A stretch of 64,000 bases of DNA from NCBI GenBank assembly GCA_032051265.1, contig DAMBYU010000003.1:124001-188000 (forward strand). Direction: 5' to 3'. Every line of letters begins with the position of its first letter. Positions within the stretch are counted from its first letter, which is position 1. The position numbers and the translations under genes were made by a program. The DNA comes from Dryocola sp032051265. GTDB taxonomy: Bacteria; Pseudomonadota; Gammaproteobacteria; Enterobacterales; Enterobacteriaceae. Below, piece after piece: positions 32,431 through 42,578 of this stretch. Below the pieces are notes generated by a model, which was not told the DNA's origin, did not search any database, and saw only the letters and a program-made list of their open reading frames with translations.

Positions 32431-33395
32431 TCAGCCAGAGCTAACACCGCCCGCGCGGTCTCTTCTTCCGTCACCAGGCCATTGATACGGCGACCAAGGA
32501 GTGCGGCATAAATAGCGTCCGCCTTATCATGCCCGCCCGCCACGCCGACAATCGTCGGCAGATGCGAGAGGTCTTCAAGCGTCACGCCCAGTAACTCGCG
32601 GTGGATTTCCAGCCCTTCCACCAGTTCGCCATCCGCTTGCAGGAAATAGCCGAGGATATCGCCTACGGCTCCTTTACGGGCGTACATCAGTTGCTCCCCT
32701 TCGCTGATATAGCCGGAGCGCAGGATAGTGGCATCGCGCTTCTGGTTTACCGCGCCAATGCCGACAACCGCCACGTCCGCGGCCATTGCCGCGAGGATCA
32801 CATCCCGCACGCTCGACTCCATGCGTAAAATTTCCGCCACCTGCGGAGAGGAAACACGCAGCGGGGCCGGGATCATGCTGACGCTACAGGCCGCATCGAG
32901 CTGCCCGATACCTGTCATATATGGCCCCACGCCACCGGAAAGCGTCACCAGGCGAATCTGCTGCGAGCCGATAAACCCGCTCAAATGTTGCAGACAGCTC
33001 ATGGTGGTTTCGCCGAACCCTACGGCCAGCAGCTGCCCCGGCTCCAGCACGCCCATCAGCGATTGCGCGGCGCCGATCCCTAAACGCGTGCTCATCGATG
33101 GCGTATTTTGCGCAGGCAGCACGCGGGCAATGTTAAGGCTGAACCGCTGCTGTAACGCCGTTTCCAGCGCAAGGCAGCCCTCGTAACGGGAGTTAATCTG
33201 CACGCGTATCACGCCTGACTGTCGGCCCTTTTCCAGCAGCCGCGAAATCTTCAGGCGCGGCAGGCCGAGGCGTTCGCCGATATCGTTCTGCGTTAATCCG
33301 TCGTGGTAGTAAGACCAGGCTACCCGCGCCAGCAACTCTTCTTCTGCCATGGGCAGGCAGCCCAGGCGTCCTTCTTCAGCTCGTTTGTCGCTCAT
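32427..33395 (-). CDS. lsrR: lsr operon repressor LsrR (SorC/DeoR family)
   Basis: Represses lsrACDBFG and lsrRK until phospho-AI-2 binds. It has 322 residues from the ATG at 33395 (317 in E. coli). The N-terminal helix-turn-helix is in LTQNDIGERLGLPRLKISRLL (about 36-56), followed by the sugar-binding SorC domain with FGETTMSCLQHLSGF, VTLSGGVGPYMTGIG and GAVGDILGYF. Frame extension to 33488 enters the promoter region and is not used. It is co-transcribed with lsrK. Confidence 0.95.
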   Translation of the reverse strand: MSDKRAEEGRLGCLPMAEEELLARVAWSYYHDGLTQNDIGERLGLPRLKISRLLEKGRQSGVIRVQINSRYEGCLALETALQQRFSLNIARVLPAQNTPSMSTRLGIGAAQSLMGVLEPGQLLAVGFGETTMSCLQHLSGFIGSQQIRLVTLSGGVGPYMTGIGQLDAACSVSMIPAPLRVSSPQVAEILRMESSVRDVILAAMAADVAVVGIGAVNQKRDATILRSGYISEGEQLMYARKGAVGDILGYFLQADGELVEGLEIHRELLGVTLEDLSHLPTIVGVAGGHDKADAIYAALLGRRINGLVTEEETARAVLALAD

Positions 33396-33608
33396 AAATG
33401 AACTCTTATTCAAATTTAGATCATATGTTCGGAAATGCCGGATGAGAAAATGTGAAGCGTACGGCAAAAAGATCATTTTGTGATGCACAGGGTTTAGCCG
33501 ATCTATTTAAAAATTTTGTGATCTCCGCCCGGTTGTAAAGATATATCGGCGTCTACGCTTTTGAACATTATTGATGCTATTTCTCTTTTGTTCAATCGTG
33601 GAGTGAAA
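33396..33608. promoter_or_regulatory. divergent lsrRK / lsrACDBFG control region
   Basis: AT-rich 213-bp gap. Inverted repeats suited to a SorC-type regulator are visible: TTGAACA (33561-33567) with TGTTCAA (33589-33595) just before the lsrA ribosome site, and TGAACTCTTATTCA (33399-33412) just before lsrR. Several TGTGA-like half sites (e.g. in TTTTGTGATGCACA, about 33476) could be CRP sites, as the E. coli system needs cAMP-CRP. These are motif readings only. Confidence 0.5.
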
Positions 33609-35108
33609 ATGCATAACACCACCGCCGTACTGGAAGCCTGCAATATCAGCAAACAGTTCTCGGGCGTGAGCGTCCTCAAAGCCATTGATTTTGCTCTCTA
33701 TGCCGGGCAGGTTCATGCGTTGCTCGGCGGCAACGGGGCGGGGAAGTCGACATTAATGAAGATCATCGCAGGCGTGGAGATCCCGGATCGCGGTGAACTG
33801 AAAGTGCATGGCAAAGCCTTTGGGCGGCTCACGCCGGGGCAGGCTCACGATCTGGGTATCTATCTGGTGCCGCAGGAGCCGATGCTGTTTCCTAACCTTA
33901 GCGTGCGGGAGAATATCCTCTTCCGCCTGCCGGTAAGCCGCGATACGGAGAGCCGCTTACAGGAGAAAATGCGCCAGCTTGAGTGCCAGATCCCTTTGCA
34001 GGCTGCGGCCAGCACGCTGGAAGTGGCGGATCAGCAGATGGTTGAGATCCTGCGCGGGTTAATGCGCGAGGCGAAAATCCTTATCCTCGATGAACCTACC
34101 GCGTCGCTAACGCCGGGCGAAACCGAACGGCTTTTTCGTCAGATCCGCGCTTTGCAGGATCTCGCGGTCGGCGTTGTTTTTATCTCCCATAAGCTTCCGG
34201 AGATCCGCAAAATCTCCAGCCATATTTCAGTGATGCGCGATGGCGCGGTAGTGCTGCATGGCGAAACCGCGCAGCTGCTGGATGAACAGCTGATCAATGC
34301 GATGACGCCGGTTAACCGCCAGCACGCGCTGAGCGATACGCAAAAACTGTGGCTGGCGCTGCCGGGTAATCGTCGCACCGAGCCACAGGATTTTCCGGTG
34401 CTGCGTGTGGAAGAGCTGACCGGCGAAGGCTTTCTCGATCTCAGTTTTGAACTCTATGCGGGCGAGATCGTCGGCCTTGCAGGGCTTGTGGGATCCGGGC
34501 GTACCGAGTTTGCGGAAACGCTTTATGGCCTGCGGCCGGTACGCGGCGGACATATCTTCCTCGAAAACCGTGAAATTAGCGGCGATCGCACAAAATCACG
34601 GCTCGATCGCGGGCTTATTTATCTGCCGGAAGATCGTCAGGTTTCAGGGCTGTTTCTCGATGCGCCGATCCGCTGGAACACCGTAGCGCTCAATGAGCCG
34701 GGCCTCTGGCAGCAGAGCAAGCGGGAAGCGGCGGTTGTTGAACGCTATCACCGGGCTTTGGGCATCAAACTTAATAATGCCGAACAGACGGTGCGCACGC
34801 TCTCCGGCGGCAATCAGCAAAAAGTCCTGCTGGCGCGCTGCCTGGAAGCCAATCCTTTATTGCTCATCGTCGATGAACCTACGCGCGGCGTGGACGTGGC
34901 CGCCCGGGCTGATATCTATCAACTCATTAAAAGCGTGGCGGCGCAGAACGTGGCGGTGCTGATGATATCCAGCGACCTTGACGAGTTTGTGGGGCTGGCG
35001 GATCGCGTGCTGGTGATGCATCAGGGGGCGATGAACGGCGAGTTGCGTAAGCCCTCTATCAATGTCGATCGCATGATGAGCATGGCGTTTGGCGGAGGTA
35101 AAGCATGA
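33609..35108 (+). CDS. lsrA: AI-2 ABC transporter ATP-binding protein LsrA
   Basis: Twin-domain ATPase that powers AI-2 uptake through LsrCD. It has 499 residues. Domain 1 has Walker A GGNGAGKST and Walker B ILILDEPTASLTP; domain 2 has the degenerate GLVGSGRTE, the signature LSGGNQQK and Walker B LLIVDEPTRGVD. The sugar-type ABC pattern matches RbsA/LsrA. The ATG at 33609 follows GGAGTGAAA. It overlaps lsrC by ATGA. It is slightly shorter than E. coli LsrA (511), mostly at the ends. Confidence 0.97.
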   Translation: MHNTTAVLEACNISKQFSGVSVLKAIDFALYAGQVHALLGGNGAGKSTLMKIIAGVEIPDRGELKVHGKAFGRLTPGQAHDLGIYLVPQEPMLFPNLSVRENILFRLPVSRDTESRLQEKMRQLECQIPLQAAASTLEVADQQMVEILRGLMREAKILILDEPTASLTPGETERLFRQIRALQDLAVGVVFISHKLPEIRKISSHISVMRDGAVVLHGETAQLLDEQLINAMTPVNRQHALSDTQKLWLALPGNRRTEPQDFPVLRVEELTGEGFLDLSFELYAGEIVGLAGLVGSGRTEFAETLYGLRPVRGGHIFLENREISGDRTKSRLDRGLIYLPEDRQVSGLFLDAPIRWNTVALNEPGLWQQSKREAAVVERYHRALGIKLNNAEQTVRTLSGGNQQKVLLARCLEANPLLLIVDEPTRGVDVAARADIYQLIKSVAAQNVAVLMISSDLDEFVGLADRVLVMHQGAMNGELRKPSINVDRMMSMAFGGGKA

Positions 35109-36136
35109 AAAAATTGCTGAAAAACCGCGAGCTGAGCGCGCTGCTTGCGATCCTCGCTTTGTTTGCGGTGCTGGTCGCCTTAAACCACAGCTACTTCAGC
35201 CTGCAAACGCTGAGCATGATTTTCACCAGCGCGCAGATCCTGATCCTGTTGGCCGTAGGCGCCACGATGGTGATGCTGACGCGCAATATCGATGTGTCCG
35301 TTGGTTCAACCGTTGGCCTGTGCGCCATTGCCGTTGGGATGGCGCTAAATAACGGTTTCAGCCTGCCGGTGGCGATGCTATTTGCGCTGGCGACGGGCGC
35401 GCTGGCCGGTTTCTTCAATGGCGTGCTGGTTGTCTGGCTGCGCATTCCTGCCATTGTCGCCACGCTTGGCACGCTCGGGCTTTATCGCGGCGGCATGCTG
35501 CTGTGGACGGGCGGGAAATGGATTGAAGGCTTGCCGGCCAGCCTTAAATCGCTGTCGGAACCTGTCGCGCTGGGAATTTCTCCGCTTGGCTTGCTGGTGC
35601 TCGGTCTGGTCGCTGTCGCCGCCTGGATACTGGCAAGAACGGCTTTTGGACGAGATTTTTATGCGGTGGGCGATAACCTCGCCGCCGCCCGACAGCTCGG
35701 CGTGGCGGTCAACCGCACGCGGCTTTTAGCTTTTACCTTCAACGGCATGCTCGCGGCGATTGGCGGCATTATCTTCGCCTCGCAAATTGGCTTTGTGCCA
35801 AACCAGACCGGCAGCGGGCTGGAGATGAAAGCCATCGCCGCCTGCGTGCTCGGCGGTATTTCCCTGCTGGGCGGCACCGGTACGGTCATTGGCGCATTCC
35901 TCGGCGCATTCTTCCTTACGCAAATCGACACTGTGCTGGTGCTTTTCAAGCTCCCGGCCTGGTGGAACGACTTTATCGCAGGCCTGGTATTGCTGGGCGT
36001 GCTGGTGCTGGATGGTCGTTTGCGCCAGGCGCTGGCTCGCCATCAGCGGGCGCAGAAATACAGCCGGTTTGTGCCGCCTTTACCGGGTGCGAAAAACGTT
36101 CGGGCTTTTCCTCGTAAAAAAAAGGACGTGGCGTAA
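35105..36136 (+). CDS. lsrC: AI-2 ABC transporter permease LsrC
   Basis: One of the two membrane subunits of the AI-2 importer; 343 residues (E. coli 342). About nine to ten hydrophobic segments and the conserved ITLL-type block LLAVGATMVMLTRNIDVSVGSTVGLCAI, plus the coupling-type AACVLGGISLLGGTGTVIG loop near 240-260, mark a BPD_transp_2 permease. The start overlaps the lsrA stop by four bases. A basic tail (ALARHQRAQKYSRF, PRKKKD) is cytoplasmic. Confidence 0.96.
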   Translation: MKKLLKNRELSALLAILALFAVLVALNHSYFSLQTLSMIFTSAQILILLAVGATMVMLTRNIDVSVGSTVGLCAIAVGMALNNGFSLPVAMLFALATGALAGFFNGVLVVWLRIPAIVATLGTLGLYRGGMLLWTGGKWIEGLPASLKSLSEPVALGISPLGLLVLGLVAVAAWILARTAFGRDFYAVGDNLAAARQLGVAVNRTRLLAFTFNGMLAAIGGIIFASQIGFVPNQTGSGLEMKAIAACVLGGISLLGGTGTVIGAFLGAFFLTQIDTVLVLFKLPAWWNDFIAGLVLLGVLVLDGRLRQALARHQRAQKYSRFVPPLPGAKNVRAFPRKKKDVA

Positions 36137-37147
36137 ATGACGAAACTGAAACTTAACTGGGAAGCCGCGCTGCTGCTGATTCTGGTTGCGGAGATCCTGC
36201 TGTTTGGCGCGATCAATCCTCGCATGCTGGATATCAATATGCTGCTGTTCAGCACCAGCGATTTTATCTGTATCGGCATCGTTGCTCTGCCGCTGACGCT
36301 TGTGATCGTCAGCGGCGGCATCGATATTTCGCTCGGTTCCATCATCGGCCTGTGCGCCATCGCGCTGGGCGTGATGCTGCAGGCGGGATTCCCCATAACG
36401 CTCGCGGTCATGCTTACGCTCGTGGTCGGCCTGCTGTGCGGATTGTTTAACGCCGCGCTCATTCACTACACCGGCATCAGCCCGCTGGTTATTACGCTTG
36501 GCACGCTTTATCTGTTCGGCGGCGGTGCGCTGCTGCTCTCCGGTATGGCAGGGGCGACGGGCTATGAAGGTATCGGCGGTTTCCCGGACGCCTTCACCAA
36601 TTTTGCCAATCTCACGCTGCTCGGCCTGCCGATTCCGCTAATTATGTTCGCGGTTATCACGCTGTTGTTTTGGCTGCTTACACATCGCGCCCGTTTTGGC
36701 CGTCACATCTTTTTGATTGGACAAAATCCGCGTGCCGCGCGCTATGCGGCGCTGCCGGTGAACGGCTCGCTGTATGGCGTGTACGGCATGGTGGGGCTGG
36801 CCTCGGCCATCGCAGCCATCGTGCTGGTCTCTTATTTCGGCTCGGCGCGTTCAGATTTGGGGCGCGACCTGTTGATGCCTGCGCTGACCGCCGCCGTGCT
36901 CGGCGGGGCGAATATCTACGGGGGGTCCGGATCGATTCTGGGTACCGCGCTGGCGGCGCTGCTGGTGGGGTATCTGCAACAGGGTTTACAGATGGTTGGC
37001 GTGCCTAATCAGGTATCGAGCGCGTTGTCCGGTGCGTTGTTGATTGTGGTGGTCATTGGTCGTTCGGTGAGTTTGCACCGCGATTATCTCCAGGCGGCAT
37101 GGCGTCGCCTGCGCGGTCACAGAAAAACTAACGGGAGTTTGATATGA
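36137..37147 (+). CDS. lsrD: AI-2 ABC transporter permease LsrD
   Basis: Second permease of the AI-2 importer, 336 residues (E. coli about 330). Same family as LsrC, with LTLVIVSGGIDISLGSIIG and TAAVLGGANIYGGSGSILG. It begins on the base after the lsrC stop and overlaps the lsrB start by ATGA, so translation is probably coupled through the whole transporter. Confidence 0.96.
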   Translation: MTKLKLNWEAALLLILVAEILLFGAINPRMLDINMLLFSTSDFICIGIVALPLTLVIVSGGIDISLGSIIGLCAIALGVMLQAGFPITLAVMLTLVVGLLCGLFNAALIHYTGISPLVITLGTLYLFGGGALLLSGMAGATGYEGIGGFPDAFTNFANLTLLGLPIPLIMFAVITLLFWLLTHRARFGRHIFLIGQNPRAARYAALPVNGSLYGVYGMVGLASAIAAIVLVSYFGSARSDLGRDLLMPALTAAVLGGANIYGGSGSILGTALAALLVGYLQQGLQMVGVPNQVSSALSGALLIVVVIGRSVSLHRDYLQAAWRRLRGHRKTNGSLI

Positions 37148-38163
37148 AGCAGACAGCAAAACGCGCCCTGCAACTCAGTGCGCTGGCGTTAGCCTTTGGG
37201 GTTGCCACCGCGCAGGCCGCCGATCGTATTGCCTTTATCCCGAAACTGGTAGGCGTGGGCTTCTTTACCAGCGGCGGCAACGGGGCCATGCAGGCGGGTA
37301 AAGATCTCGGCGTGCCGGTCACCTACGACGGGCCGACCGAGCCGAGCGTCTCCGGGCAGGTGCAGCTCATCAATAACTTCGTCAACCAGGGCTATAACGC
37401 GATTATCGTGTCGGCGGTTTCGCCAGACGGCCTGTGCCCGGCGCTTAAACGCGCTATGCAGCGCGGCGTAAAAGTGCTGACGTGGGATTCGGACACCAAA
37501 CCGGAATGCCGCAGCATTTATATCAATCAGGGCACGCCGCAGCAGCTTGGCGGCATGCTAGTGGATATGGCAGCAAAACAGGTGACGAAGCCCGCGGCTA
37601 AAGTTGCATTCTTCTACTCAAGCCCGACCGTGACCGATCAAAACCAGTGGGTAAAAGAGGCCAAAGCGAAGATCGCCAAAGATCATCCGCAGTGGGAGAT
37701 CGTCACCACTCAGTTTGGCTATAACGATGCCACTAAATCTCTGCAAACCGCCGAGGGGATCTTAAAAGCCTACCCGGATCTGGATGCGATTATCGCGCCG
37801 GATGCCAACGCATTGCCTGCGGCTGCGCAGGCGGCTGAAAACCTCAAACGGACTAACGTCGCCATCGTTGGTTTCAGCACGCCGAACGTTATGCGCCCCT
37901 ATGTTGAGCGCGGCACGGTGAAAGCCTTTGGCCTGTGGGATGTGGTTCAGCAGGGTGAAATTGCGGTAAATGTCGCAAATACGATGCTGAAAAAGGGCGA
38001 TCTTAACGTCGGCGACAGCGTTGAGGTGGCGAAAATAGGCACGCTGAAAGTGGAGCCGAACAGCGTTCAGGGATACCAGTATGAAGCGAAAGGCAACGGC
38101 ATCGTGCTGCTGCCGGAGCGCGTGGTGTTCACTAAAGAAAATATCGGTAAATATGACTTCTGA
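37144..38163 (+). CDS. lsrB: AI-2-binding periplasmic protein LsrB
   Basis: Periplasmic receptor for (2R,4S)-THMF or related AI-2 forms; 339 residues (E. coli 340). A signal peptide (KQTAKRALQLSALALAFG, cleavage after TAQA) precedes the mature DRIAFIPKLVGVGFF. The ligand-contact strip recalls the LsrB group: KLVGVGFF, WDSDTKPECR, IIAPDANALPAAAQAA and GLWDVVQQG. It is a ribose-binding-like two-domain fold, here fifth in the transcript order A-C-D-B-F-G after both permeases. Confidence 0.97.
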   Translation: MKQTAKRALQLSALALAFGVATAQAADRIAFIPKLVGVGFFTSGGNGAMQAGKDLGVPVTYDGPTEPSVSGQVQLINNFVNQGYNAIIVSAVSPDGLCPALKRAMQRGVKVLTWDSDTKPECRSIYINQGTPQQLGGMLVDMAAKQVTKPAAKVAFFYSSPTVTDQNQWVKEAKAKIAKDHPQWEIVTTQFGYNDATKSLQTAEGILKAYPDLDAIIAPDANALPAAAQAAENLKRTNVAIVGFSTPNVMRPYVERGTVKAFGLWDVVQQGEIAVNVANTMLKKGDLNVGDSVEVAKIGTLKVEPNSVQGYQYEAKGNGIVLLPERVVFTKENIGKYDF

Positions 38164-38174
38164 GGGAGGAAATA

Positions 38175-39065
38175 ATGGCAGATCTTGATGATATCAGAGA
38201 AGGCAAAGATTACGGTATTGGCCGCCCGCAGGAGAACAAGGCGTTTTACCTGAAGGGCAGCGGCGCGCTGGACTGGGGCATGCAGTCGCGCCTGGCGCGC
38301 ATCTTCAATCCTGATACCGGACGCACCGTGATGCTGGCGTTCGATCATGGCTATTTTCAGGGGCCGACCACCGGGCTTGAGCGTATCGATTTATCCATCG
38401 CACCGCTGTTTGAAGAAACCGATGTGTTGATGTGCACCCGCGGTATTCTGCGCAGCGTCGTACCGCCAGCTACCAACAAGCCGGTGGTTCTGCGCGCGTC
38501 CGGCGGCAACTCCATTCTCAGCGAACTGTCGCGTGAAAGCGTGGCGGTGACGATGGAGGACGCGTTGCGGCTTAACGCCTGCGCGGTGGCGGCGCAAATT
38601 TATATCGGCAGCGAGTACGAGCACCAGTCGATCAACAACATCATCAAGCTGGTGGATGAAGGCACCCGCTACGGCATCCCAACCCTTGCCGTAACCGGCG
38701 TGGGTAAAGAGATGGCGCGTGATGCGCGTTATTTCTCGCTGGCAAGCCGCATCGCCGCAGAAATTGGCGCGCAGTTTGTGAAAACCTACTTTGTGGAAGT
38801 GGGCTTCGAGAAAGTGGCCGCAAGCTGCCCGGTGCCGATTGTTATCGCTGGCGGCAAAAAATTACCGGAACAGGAGGCGCTGGAGATGTGCTTCCGGGCC
38901 ATCGATCAGGGTGCATCCGGCGTGGATATGGGACGTAATATTTTCCAGTCCGAAGCGCCGCGCGCCATGCTAAAAGCGGTGAAAAAAGTGGTCCATGAGA
39001 ATATGTCCGCCCGTGACGCTTATCAGTTCTGGCTGGATGAAAAACATCAGGGAGGTAAGGCATGA
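38175..39065 (+). CDS. lsrF: phospho-AI-2 thiolase LsrF
   Basis: Class I aldolase-fold enzyme that transfers the acetyl group of the LsrG product (P-HPD) to coenzyme A, giving DHAP and acetyl-CoA. It has 296 residues (E. coli 291). The probable Schiff-base Lys is in AQFVKTYFVEVGFEKV, and the phosphate-binding end is VIAGGKKLPEQEALEM and GASGVDMGRNIFQSE. GAGGGAGGAAATA gives a strong ribosome site; it overlaps lsrG by ATGA. Confidence 0.96.
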   Translation: MADLDDIREGKDYGIGRPQENKAFYLKGSGALDWGMQSRLARIFNPDTGRTVMLAFDHGYFQGPTTGLERIDLSIAPLFEETDVLMCTRGILRSVVPPATNKPVVLRASGGNSILSELSRESVAVTMEDALRLNACAVAAQIYIGSEYEHQSINNIIKLVDEGTRYGIPTLAVTGVGKEMARDARYFSLASRIAAEIGAQFVKTYFVEVGFEKVAASCPVPIVIAGGKKLPEQEALEMCFRAIDQGASGVDMGRNIFQSEAPRAMLKAVKKVVHENMSARDAYQFWLDEKHQGGKA

Positions 39066-39355
39066 ACGTTACGCTTGTCGAGATCAACATCAAGCCGGAG
39101 CGGGTAAACGAGTTTCTGGACGTGTTCCGCGCCAACCACGAAGGGTCAATTAAAGAGCCAGGAAATCTGCGTTTTGACGTCCTGCAGGACCCGGACGTAT
39201 CAACGCGATTTTTTATCTACGAGGCTTATCAAAACGATGAGGCAGTGCTGGCGCACAAGCAAACGCCGCATTACCTGGCCTGCGTTGAAAAGCTCGACGA
39301 GATGATGTCGCAGCCGCGTAAGAAGCGGAGTTTTGTCGGGCTATTGCCGGTTTAA
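39062..39355 (+). CDS. lsrG: phospho-AI-2 isomerase LsrG
   Basis: Small antibiotic-biosynthesis-monooxygenase (ABM) fold protein, 97 residues (E. coli 96), which isomerises phospho-DPD to P-HPD and so ends induction. Conserved FRANHEGSIKEPGNLRFDVL and YEAYQNDEAVLAHKQTPHY, with His residues expected in the active site. It is the last gene of the operon, followed by a long palindromic terminator. Confidence 0.96.
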   Translation: MNVTLVEINIKPERVNEFLDVFRANHEGSIKEPGNLRFDVLQDPDVSTRFFIYEAYQNDEAVLAHKQTPHYLACVEKLDEMMSQPRKKRSFVGLLPV

Positions 39356-39360
39356 AAAGA

Positions 39361-39388
39361 TCCGGGCACGTTAATTAACGTGCCCGGA
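39361..39388. terminator. terminator lsrG / patA
   Basis: A perfect 28-bp palindrome with arms TCCGGGCACGTTAA, ending 5 bp before the patA stop. Acts on both convergent units; T-tracts are poor. Confidence 0.8.
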
Positions 39389-39392
39389 AGGT

Positions 39393-40790
<1,398 letters not shown>

Positions 40791-40837
40791 AATGTGCTCC
40801 TGGGAATGGCGTATCACGCGATACACAAAATAAGTAT

Positions 40838-40853
40838 TGCAGGGAATACGCCA
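40838..40853 (-). promoter_or_regulatory. sigma-54 promoter of patA
   Basis: Minus-strand TGGCGTATTCCCTGCA: GG and GC dinucleotides exactly 10 bp apart, as required for -24/-12 promoters. Predicted start near 40827, a 37-nt leader. A degenerate NtrC-like dyad, TGCACT-N5-TGTGCG, lies about 165 bp upstream of that start at 40990-41006. Confidence 0.8.
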
Positions 40854-41032
40854 CTTCCCAGGCCATAAGCGAAATCAGGATAAACGCCGGGCGAAACCGT
40901 GGGTGCGCAATAATTAATCACATTTGGAAAGGTTTTGCGTAATTTAATGCTGGGCCTCTGACACCAGAAAAGATGCCAGAGGGAGGTGTTGCACTAAGAT
41001 TGTGCGTGCTGTTCTATAGCTGTGCAATTTGT

Positions 41033-41755
41033 TTATGCGGCATCCATACGGTGTTCGCCACGGCACAGGGCGGCACGATCGTATTCCTGCTGGATGCTGC
41101 CGCCGGACATGTAAGCCGCCCGGTCAGACATATGGGCTATTACGTCCGCGTCGTGGCTGACCAGCAGATAGGTCATACCAAATTGTTGTTTCAGCCGGTT
41201 GAGCAGGTTAAGAATTTCAGCCTGCACGGACATGTCCAGCGCCGAGGTGGGTTCATCCAGCAGCAGAATTTTTGGCCGCAGCAGCAGCGCACGAGCAATG
41301 GCAACGCGCTGGCGCTGGCCGCCGGAAAGCTGATGCGGATAGCGTCGTGCTGCATCTGCCGGTAAGCCAACCTGAACCAGCGCCTCTTCTACGCGCGTGG
41401 AAATCTGCGTTTCTTTATGGATAGCCAGCGGTTCTGCAAGGGTGCGGTAAAGCGTATGGTTAGGATGTAACGATGCATAAGGGTCCTGAAAAACCATCTG
41501 CACGTTACGACGTAAGTCCCCCTGAAAGCGAACGCCGGGTTTAATGGCGCCGTCCAGAAGATTCACTTCGCCTTGCCATTCACGCTGCAGCCCAGCCAGC
41601 ACCCGCAGGATGGTGGATTTCCCGCAGCCCGATGCGCCAATCAAACTGAACGTTTCACCTGCGTAAATAGTAAAGCTCGTATTGCTGACGGCCGTTTTGA
41701 GCTGGCCCTTCGCGGGAAACTGTACGCACAGATTTTTTACCTCAACGATCGCCAT
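41033..41755 (-). CDS. peptide/nickel-type ABC transporter ATPase (second, DppF-like)
   Basis: A 240-residue ATPase with Walker A GASGCGKST, signature LSGGQRQRV, Walker B ILLLDEPTSALD and the switch SHDADVIAHM. It is the fifth gene of an SBP-permease-permease-ATPase-ATPase operon of Dpp/Opp layout. The ATG at 41755 has AGGAGAACCCC before it and overlaps the preceding gene's end by 14 bases; an 11-codon extension is possible but lacks a ribosome site. It is short: the C-terminal oligopeptide-specific region usual in DppF/OppF (about 60-80 residues) is missing. The substrate is not recognisable. Confidence 0.85.
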   Translation of the reverse strand: MAIVEVKNLCVQFPAKGQLKTAVSNTSFTIYAGETFSLIGASGCGKSTILRVLAGLQREWQGEVNLLDGAIKPGVRFQGDLRRNVQMVFQDPYASLHPNHTLYRTLAEPLAIHKETQISTRVEEALVQVGLPADAARRYPHQLSGGQRQRVAIARALLLRPKILLLDEPTSALDMSVQAEILNLLNRLKQQFGMTYLLVSHDADVIAHMSDRAAYMSGGSIQQEYDRAALCRGEHRMDAA

Positions 41756-42578
41756 GGGGTTCTCCTCGCAGGTTCTGAGTGCGGTCAAGGGTTGGCAGCA
41801 TCATGCCGTAAGTGGCGGCATTCGGACGGCAGGTCCACAGCGTGCGGGTGTACGGATGCGTTGCGGTGGCAAGGGAGCCTGCGGCCATTTCATCAACTTT
41901 CTCTCCCTGATACATCACCAGCACGCGCTGGCAATGTTCCGCCACCAGCGGCAGATCGTGGCTAATCAGCAGCATCGCCATCCGGCGTTGTTCGCACTGC
42001 TCTACCAGAAGCTCAAGGATCTGATTACGCAGGCGCGCGTCCAGCGCTGAGGTAGGTTCATCGGCAATCAGCACTTGCGGATCGTTGACCAGCGCGATGG
42101 CGATCATGACGCGTTGCCCCATGCCGCCGGAAAGCTCTGCCGGGTAGCGGGCCAGCACATTGTCCTGTAAACCTACGGCATTAATAACTTCGCGGATCCT
42201 TTCCCTACGCTGGCTGGCAGAGAGCTTTTGATGCAGGCGCAAAGCCTCATCAATCTGTTGAGCAACGTTTTTCACCGGATTTAGCGCATAGCGCGGATCC
42301 TGTAAAACCATTGCGATGTCATTGCCGCGCAGTCGTTGCCAGTCCCGGTTTTTCATCCTCAGCAGATTGTTGTCCAGAACGTTAAGCTGCCCGGCGTTTA
42401 CTTTGCCCGGCTTACGCACCAGGCCCATTAGCGCCCGTGCCGTCATGGATTTACCCGAGCCGGATTCACCCACCAGCGCCAGACGTTCATTGCCAAGCGT
42501 AAACGAGAGGTTATTTACCACGCGTGCGCCGGGATAATCGATATTCAGATTGCAGACTTCAATGCGTTTCTCAGTCAT
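41742..42578 (-). CDS. peptide/nickel-type ABC transporter ATPase (first, DppD-like)
   Basis: A 278-residue ATPase: Walker A GESGSGKSMT, Q-loop VLQDPRYALNPV, signature ELSGGMGQRVMIA, Walker B VLIADEPTSALD, switch LISHDLPLVAEH. The C-terminus has the HPYTRTLWTCRPN motif typical of the oligopeptide family. The ATG at 42578 follows TGGAGCCGGGCC and overlaps the upstream permease stop by 8 bases. With its partner it would energise import by the two permeases encoded just before. Confidence 0.87.
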   Translation of the reverse strand: MTEKRIEVCNLNIDYPGARVVNNLSFTLGNERLALVGESGSGKSMTARALMGLVRKPGKVNAGQLNVLDNNLLRMKNRDWQRLRGNDIAMVLQDPRYALNPVKNVAQQIDEALRLHQKLSASQRRERIREVINAVGLQDNVLARYPAELSGGMGQRVMIAIALVNDPQVLIADEPTSALDARLRNQILELLVEQCEQRRMAMLLISHDLPLVAEHCQRVLVMYQGEKVDEMAAGSLATATHPYTRTLWTCRPNAATYGMMLPTLDRTQNLRGEPHGDR

